This document shows, piece after piece, positions 56,859 through 64,000 of a stretch of DNA of 64,000 nt. The notes beneath the pieces were generated by a model. That model ran no database searches, was not told the DNA's origin, and worked only from the letters and a program-made list of their open reading frames with translations. The DNA comes from Desulfocapsaceae bacterium (GTDB lineage: Bacteria; Desulfobacterota; Desulfobulbia; Desulfobulbales; Desulfocapsaceae), in the NCBI GenBank assembly GCA_031292275.1, contig JARLHL010000062.1, positions 62,001 to 126,000 on the forward strand, written 5' to 3'. Position 1 is the stretch's first letter; every line of letters begins with the position of its first letter. A program made the translations under genes and the position numbers.

Positions 56859-58513
56859 TCCGTTCACAGCTGAAGATTGTTCTCGATGCCTGCTTTGCGC
56901 AGGGTGTTGCAGACGGCGCCTGGTCAGACCGGGGTGCCGGGAAGTTTACCCTTGAGGTGCCCAGGCACGAGGGGCAGGGGGATTTTTCCACCAATATGGC
57001 CCTGGTTTTGGCTGGTATTGAAAAGAAAAAGCCCCGTGATATCGCCGCAATCCTGATGCAGTTGCTGGAGATGAAGAAGGATTTTATCGATGCCCTCGAG
57101 GTTGCGGGCCCCGGTTTTGTCAATATCCATATCAAGGCCGATGTCTGGCAGAGGCTGGTTCCTGAGGTCCTGGCCGCCGGTGAGAATTTCGGCCGCTCCG
57201 CAGTCGGCTGCGGTCGGCGGGTGATGGTGGAGTTTGTCAGCGCCAACCCCACCGGGCCTCTCAGCATCGGACATGGCCGCCAGGCGATTCTGGGCGACGC
57301 CATTGCGCGGCTGCTCGAGGCCACCGGCCATGATGTCTACCGGGAATACTATTACAATAATGCCGGCCGGCAGATGCGGGTCCTGGGGGAATCCACCCGG
57401 GCCCGCTATCTGGAATTGCTGGGCATAGCCCATCCCTTTCCCGAGGACGGATATCAAGGGGATTATATCCGGGAGATCGCCCAGGCCCTGGTTGACGAGG
57501 CCGGTGATTCCCTCAAGGACCATCAGGATGTGACGCCCTTCAAGGCTAAAGCCGAGGAATTCATATTCAGGGACATCTCAGCCACCCTGGCCCGGATGGG
57601 GATCCACTTCGACAACTACTATAACGAACAGTCCTTATACGAGGACGGTCATATCGATTCGGTAGTGGCCGAGCTTCGCAGCAAAGGACTGGTCTATGAG
57701 CAGGATGGTGCCGTCTGGTTCAAGACCACCGAGTTCGGTCACGAAAAGGACAGGGTCATTATCAAGAGTTCCGGCGAGCCGACGTACAGGCTGCCGGACA
57801 TAGCCTATCATCGCGAGAAGTTCCGCCGTAATTTCGATTGGCTGGTTGATATCTTCGGCTCCGACCATATCGCCACCGTCCCGGATGTTCTGGCCGGGGT
57901 GCAGGCACTTGGCTATGACGCCTCCAAGGTGACGGTGGTCCTGCACCAGTTCGTGACCCTGACCCGTGACGGCAAGCAGGTAAAGATGTCCACCAGGAAG
58001 GCCACCTTCGTGACTGTGGACGAGTTGCTTGATCTGGTGGGCGTTGATGTGGCCCGGTTCTTCTTCATGATGCGCAAGGCCGACAGCCAGTTGGAATTCG
58101 ACCTGGGGCTGGCGACCAAAGAAGGCCAGGAGAACCCGGTCTACTATGTCCAGTACGGGCACGCCCGGCTCTGTTCGATCCTGCGCCAGGCAGAGGAAAA
58201 AGGCGTGGTGCGTCTGCCGGCAGCCGAGGTCGATCCGACTCTCCTCGGTGAGGCCGAGGAGTTGAAGCTGCTGAAGAGCATGGCCGCCTTCCCCGGGATG
58301 ATCGAGAGCGCAGCGCTTGAGCTTGCGCCGCATCGGGTGATTTTCTTTCTGATGGAGCTTGCCGGCCTGTTCCACAGTTACTATAACAAGCACAAGGTCC
58401 TCACCGAGGACACCGGCCTGAGCCAGGCCCGTCTGTATCTGGTGGATGCCCTGCGGCTTGTTTTCAGTAATGGCCTGCGGATAGTCGGGCTGACAGCCCC
58501 AGAGAGGATGTGA
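56855..58513 (+). CDS. argS: Arginyl-tRNA synthetase
   Basis: A 552-residue class I synthetase. The N-terminal Add1 domain (about 1-110) is followed by VEFVSANPTGPLSIGHGRQ (HIGH-type motif, HGR end), YYYNNAGRQMRVLGES, IKSSGEPTYRLPDIAYHREKF and the KMSKS equivalent KMSTRKATFVT. The C-terminal DALR domain has FLMELAGLFHSYYNKHKVL. It charges tRNA-Arg. It is translationally coupled to alr by ATGA. Confidence 0.97.
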   Translation: MIRSQLKIVLDACFAQGVADGAWSDRGAGKFTLEVPRHEGQGDFSTNMALVLAGIEKKKPRDIAAILMQLLEMKKDFIDALEVAGPGFVNIHIKADVWQRLVPEVLAAGENFGRSAVGCGRRVMVEFVSANPTGPLSIGHGRQAILGDAIARLLEATGHDVYREYYYNNAGRQMRVLGESTRARYLELLGIAHPFPEDGYQGDYIREIAQALVDEAGDSLKDHQDVTPFKAKAEEFIFRDISATLARMGIHFDNYYNEQSLYEDGHIDSVVAELRSKGLVYEQDGAVWFKTTEFGHEKDRVIIKSSGEPTYRLPDIAYHREKFRRNFDWLVDIFGSDHIATVPDVLAGVQALGYDASKVTVVLHQFVTLTRDGKQVKMSTRKATFVTVDELLDLVGVDVARFFFMMRKADSQLEFDLGLATKEGQENPVYYVQYGHARLCSILRQAEEKGVVRLPAAEVDPTLLGEAEELKLLKSMAAFPGMIESAALELAPHRVIFFLMELAGLFHSYYNKHKVLTEDTGLSQARLYLVDALRLVFSNGLRIVGLTAPERM

Positions 58514-58523
58514 TACCCTTAAA

Positions 58524-58588
58524 ACCAGCATGGCTGGGCCAGACGGGCCGGCCACAGTGAAACATGAAAACGCATCACTCCGGCAAGG
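58524..58588 (-). repeat. Dispersed intergenic repeat, copy C
   Basis: The reverse complement matches copy B at 54 of 65 bases with no gaps. It begins 11 bases after the argS stop. The remaining spacer to 58796 has no recognised gene. Confidence 0.75.
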
Positions 58589-58796
58589 GCGAGGTCGCCG
58601 CTGTTCAGGAGCTTGCTTAGAAACAGGATGCGGCAGGATTCCTGAGGTCCAGGCCTTTTGGAGAAGCCGGGCGCATGTCAGGAGTACTCCGCTACAGCAG
58701 CGGGCAGGTGATGGAATATCGAGATGAGACGTCCGGGGTGAGAATGCCGGGCGTGAAGAAGCAGTCAGGTCAGGAAGTGAGAGGAGAGCAAAGGTG

Positions 58797-59252
58797 ATGA
58801 TACGCAATGCAACAATCAGGGACGTGAAGGAGATACACTCCCTCCTGAAACATTTTGCCGGCCAGGGCCTGCTGCTCGCCCGTTCTATCAGCTCACTCTA
58901 TGACCAGCTGCGGGATTTTATCGTCTATGTCGATGATGCGAATACGATCCTTGGCGTCTGCGCTTTTCACATCATCTGGGAGGATCTGGCTGAAATTCGG
59001 TCTCTGGCCGTGAAGGAGGAGGCGCATGGACGGGGCATCGGGGCGCAGCTGGTCGGCAGCTGCCTGCAGGAGGCTGAGCGTTTCGGCATCAGAAAGACTT
59101 TTGTCCTGACCTATCAGGCCGGTTTTTTCAAGAAACAGGGATTTGTCGATATCGATAAAAAGGAGCTTCCGCACAAGATCTGGGGAGACTGTATTCACTG
59201 TCCGATGTTCCCGGATTGCGATGAAGAGGCCCTGATCTTTATCCGGGATTAG
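58797..59252 (+). CDS. GNAT acetyltransferase, ArgA-like short N-acetylglutamate synthase candidate
   Basis: A 151-residue single-domain N-acetyltransferase. The acetyl-CoA binding loop is in LAVKEEAHGRGIGAQLVGSCL, and the start RNATIRDVKEIHSLLKHFAGQG and end DCIHCPMFPDCDEEALIF match short ArgA-like proteins of deltaproteobacteria. The Cys residues in CIHC and the following C look like a possible metal or structural site. It may make N-acetylglutamate for arginine synthesis without the amino-acid-kinase domain of E. coli ArgA; that is inferred. GTG 58794 is an alternative start. Confidence 0.78.
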   Translation: MIRNATIRDVKEIHSLLKHFAGQGLLLARSISSLYDQLRDFIVYVDDANTILGVCAFHIIWEDLAEIRSLAVKEEAHGRGIGAQLVGSCLQEAERFGIRKTFVLTYQAGFFKKQGFVDIDKKELPHKIWGDCIHCPMFPDCDEEALIFIRD

Positions 59253-59430
59253 GGGAATATCGCTGAAATATCCGAATAAGCAGATTTTTTTTATTGTATG
59301 TTTTTCGGTTAATGCTTACTTTCGGGCTGCGGTCTTGCTGAAGGAAAATCCGAATCCTTCTGGAAAAATGAAGAAGACAGACTGCGGTTCACGGTAACCA
59401 TTCTCCCCAACATAGAAAGAAGATACAGAC

Positions 59431-61983
<2,553 letters not shown>

Positions 61984-62099
61984 GCTGATTTTTCGGTAAA
62001 GGAGCCAGGCTTCAACTTGGCCGCAGACCTGCTTCAGAGTCTTCCTGTCGCCTGTGAACGGAGAGCGGGTAACGGGGCAGTGCGGTGGTATGCGGGTGA

Positions 62100-62675
62100 T
62101 TAATCCTTAAGGTCTGCGATTGTATCAAGGGCCTGAATGATGCGTGTTTCTTCAGAATACCGTGTGTTTCTAAGAATATTCTCAACTTCATCCAGTTTTC
62201 CCTGGAGTTCGGCCGATTTCATTTCCAGGGCCTGAATGGTTTCAGATGCTGCATGTTCGGTCACATCCATGGCATTTTGCAGGTCCTGTGCGCTTCTGAA
62301 AATCGTCTGGACATTTGCAATCTTATCAAGGCGCAGGAAAAGTTCGTCGAAATTAATCGGTTTCTCCAGGTAGTCTGAGGCTCCTTTCTTCATCGCCTCC
62401 ACCGCTGTGTCGACGGAGGAGTGCGCCGTGATCAGGATGACATCAATGTCGCTGTTAATTTTTTTGGCAATTTCAAGCACCTCTATTCCGCCAATATCGC
62501 CCGGCATCATCAGGTCCGTGAGGACGACGTCGACATGTTTGTCCAGGAGGATAACCTCCGCCTTATACCCGTCGGGCGCGACAAAGACCTCATAGTTTGC
62601 TTTGAGGAGACGTTGCTGGAGAAGCCGCCTGATGACCGGGTCATCGTCCACGACAAGAATTGTAAGATTTTTCAT
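62100..62675 (-). CDS. CheY-like response regulator with C-terminal coiled coil
   Basis: A 191-residue protein. The receiver domain (about 1-125) has the acidic triad in VVDDDP, phospho-Asp in VVLTDLMMPGDIGG, Thr/Ser in LITAHS and Lys in YLEKPINF. About 65 further residues form a Glu-rich coiled coil (QALEMKSAELQGKLDEVENILRN). No output domain is recognisable, so it may act by protein contact, like CheY variants. It follows cheR on the same strand 9 bases after its stop. Confidence 0.9.
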   Translation of the reverse strand: MKNLTILVVDDDPVIRRLLQQRLLKANYEVFVAPDGYKAEVILLDKHVDVVLTDLMMPGDIGGIEVLEIAKKINSDIDVILITAHSSVDTAVEAMKKGASDYLEKPINFDELFLRLDKIANVQTIFRSAQDLQNAMDVTEHAASETIQALEMKSAELQGKLDEVENILRNTRYSEETRIIQALDTIADLKD

Positions 62676-62684
62676 TTTTCCCTC

Positions 62685-63524
62685 TTACAGTTTCTTTTGA
62701 TAGAATAATGATTTTAAGTGCTTCTTGGGTACAAATCGAGAGCATACCCCGGTAAGTGATTCCGTGGAACCAATAACCAGAAATCCATCATCAGCTAAAC
62801 TGTCTGCAATTTTGTTAAAGAGTTTTTTCCGGTCAGGAAGGGTGAAGTAAATCGCCACATTTCTGCAGAAGATAATATCGAATTTTCCCAGGGCAGTGAA
62901 AGGAAGCATGAGGTTCAGCTTTTTGAAATTGACCATGGCCCTGATCTCATCCTTGATTTTCCAGGAGTCCCCGAAGAGGGTGAAATACCGTTGAAGCTGT
63001 TTTTGGGGAAGTCCGCGTTCGATTTCGAATTTGTTGTATTTCCCGTAGCTTGCTTGAGAAATTGCCGTGTCGGAGATGTCTGTTCCGAGCAGGGAAATAT
63101 TGTATCGGGCAAGATCGGGAATAAGCTCCTTGATGATAATGGCGATTGAATACAGTTCCTGTCCTGTTGAGGCGGCGGCACTCCAAATCTTAATATTTGT
63201 TTTCAGAATTGGAGAACTTGGCGTCCTTTTGTCGATGACCTCCGGCAGAATTTTATGCTGCAGGAGCTCAAACGGACCTTTATCCCGGAAGAACAGGGTT
63301 TCGTTGGTTGAGATAGCATCAATTATTTGTCGTTCAATGGCCTTTTTCGGATCTCTTTTGGCCTTATTGTAGAGATCCTGGTACGTGGTGCATCCCAGTC
63401 CTTCAGCAATGGAGCTTAAACGGGTCTCAAAGAGATACGACTTGCTCTCATCTAGGAATATCCCAGAGATATCATAGATGTACTGAGCAATTAATTTGAG
63501 TTCACTGGGGAGTATTTTCAGCAT
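62685..63524 (-). CDS. cheR: Chemotaxis protein methyltransferase CheR
   Basis: A 279-residue SAM-dependent glutamate methyltransferase acting on chemoreceptors. The N-terminal all-helical domain is followed by the methyltransferase domain with STNETLFFRDKGPFE, the SAM-binding loop WSAAASTGQELYSIA, LGTDISDTAISQA and FDIIFCRNVAIYF. No TPR or pentapeptide-binding extension is present. It is leftward between cheB and a response regulator. Confidence 0.95.
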   Translation of the reverse strand: MLKILPSELKLIAQYIYDISGIFLDESKSYLFETRLSSIAEGLGCTTYQDLYNKAKRDPKKAIERQIIDAISTNETLFFRDKGPFELLQHKILPEVIDKRTPSSPILKTNIKIWSAAASTGQELYSIAIIIKELIPDLARYNISLLGTDISDTAISQASYGKYNKFEIERGLPQKQLQRYFTLFGDSWKIKDEIRAMVNFKKLNLMLPFTALGKFDIIFCRNVAIYFTLPDRKKLFNKIADSLADDGFLVIGSTESLTGVCSRFVPKKHLKSLFYQKKL

Positions 63525-63581
63525 TATTTTAACGGGTGGTCATTTTCATAAAAGGAGTTGTCCCGGGGTCCAGTCGGAGTA

Positions 63582-64000
63582 TTAGAAAAATCGAACGCTC
63601 TTTGTGATTTCATCTGCAATCTTATTCAAAGGTGCAATAACATCAACCAGACCAGCTTCGATGGGCGCTTTCGGCATACCGTAGACAATACATGTATCTT
63701 CACTTTGGGCGATAATATATGAACCCTTATTCTTCAATACTTCAAGACCTTTGGTTCCGTCTGATCCCATTCCGGTCATGATGACGGCCGTTGTCCGTCC
63801 CACATAATAGTCTCCCACCGACCTGAAAAGATAATCCACGGAGGGTTTACAGGAATTCTCAGGCGGATCGTTGGTGATTTTGATGAGCCTGTTTTTGCCA
63901 TCATTACTGGCAATGAGCTTCATTTGCTTTCCGCCGGGTGCAATGTAGACGATGTTGTTTTTCAGGGATTCCCCATCTTCAGCTTCTTTTACTGAAAGCG
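63582..64000 (-). CDS. cheB: Protein-glutamate methylesterase CheB, C-terminal part
   Basis: The gene is leftward and its 5' part lies beyond the right edge; the frame stays open to 64000, giving about 139 visible residues. VYIAPGGKQMKLIAS and VIMTGMGSDGTKGLEVLKNKG match the CheB methylesterase domain, with its catalytic Asp in GMGSDG. CheB removes methyl groups or deamidates receptors in opposition to CheR. The receiver domain expected upstream is not visible here. Confidence 0.9.
   Translation of the reverse strand, partial: LSVKEAEDGESLKNNIVYIAPGGKQMKLIASNDGKNRLIKITNDPPENSCKPSVDYLFRSVGDYYVGRTTAVIMTGMGSDGTKGLEVLKNKGSYIIAQSEDTCIVYGMPKAPIEAGLVDVIAPLNKIADEITKSVRFF

Noticed and set aside
57635-58807. 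390-residue leftward frame across the argS 3' end
   Set aside because: Antisense to argS and repeat copy C; no ribosome binding site or protein family resemblance.

Overview
The window is ordinary chromosomal DNA from a Gram-negative anaerobe. Gene content points to the Desulfobacterota (old Deltaproteobacteria), and the best guess is a Desulfobulbales-like sulfur-metabolising bacterium. The reasons are a flavodiiron protein, small ferredoxins, a ferredoxin:thioredoxin-reductase-like protein, a SulP transporter and a hydrogenase-related membrane complex, alongside outer-membrane genes (TolC, MltD, RND pump). The taxonomic call is inference from protein resemblance. I see no phage, insertion sequence, CRISPR array or rRNA.

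Layout. 1-628: 5' part of a type IA topoisomerase, leftward. 992-1067: tRNA-Gly(CCC). 1289-11240: the conserved translation/RNA block rimP-nusA-ylxR-infB-rbfA-nrnA-truB-rpsO-pnp, with a long hairpin between rpsO and pnp. 11345-12908: dut, walJ-like exonuclease and convergent yhbY. 13266-16352: a 1028-residue membrane protein of unknown function with a PHP-like segment. 16389-18105: a glutaredoxin/FTR fusion followed by thioredoxin reductase. 18174-26038: envelope genes (MltD, class A PBP, PilZ, TPR lipoprotein).

26080-34738 is a leftward locus in the order histidine kinase, response regulator, TolC, adaptor, RND pump. The regulator has an AAA+ sigma-54-type domain but lacks the GAFTGA loop. 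34739-36064 is a 1.3 kb gene-poor region with a receiver-domain remnant and an orphan terminator. 36065-45727 is the most distinctive locus: a SulP transporter with a large soluble insertion, followed by six genes for a complex I/group 4 hydrogenase-like membrane complex. Its large subunit has lost the NiFe-binding cysteines (Ehr type).

45745-48033 holds an unknown gene, a flavodiiron protein starting at TTG and a divergent ferredoxin. 48061-52239: uvrB, a DUF374 acyltransferase and cobyrinate diamide synthase. 52382-59252: small unknowns, tatA, a Na+/Ca2+-type exchanger, a 2[4Fe-4S] ferredoxin, alr, argS and an ArgA-like acetyltransferase. 59431-61983: secA. 62100-64000: leftward response regulator, cheR and partial cheB, the edge of a chemotaxis cluster.

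A 65-bp dispersed repeat occurs three times in intergenic DNA (23615, 53501, 58524). The leading candidates for something not well described are the SulP-Ehr locus, the Grx-FTR/TrxR pair, the GAFTGA-less regulator and the giant PHP-like membrane protein.
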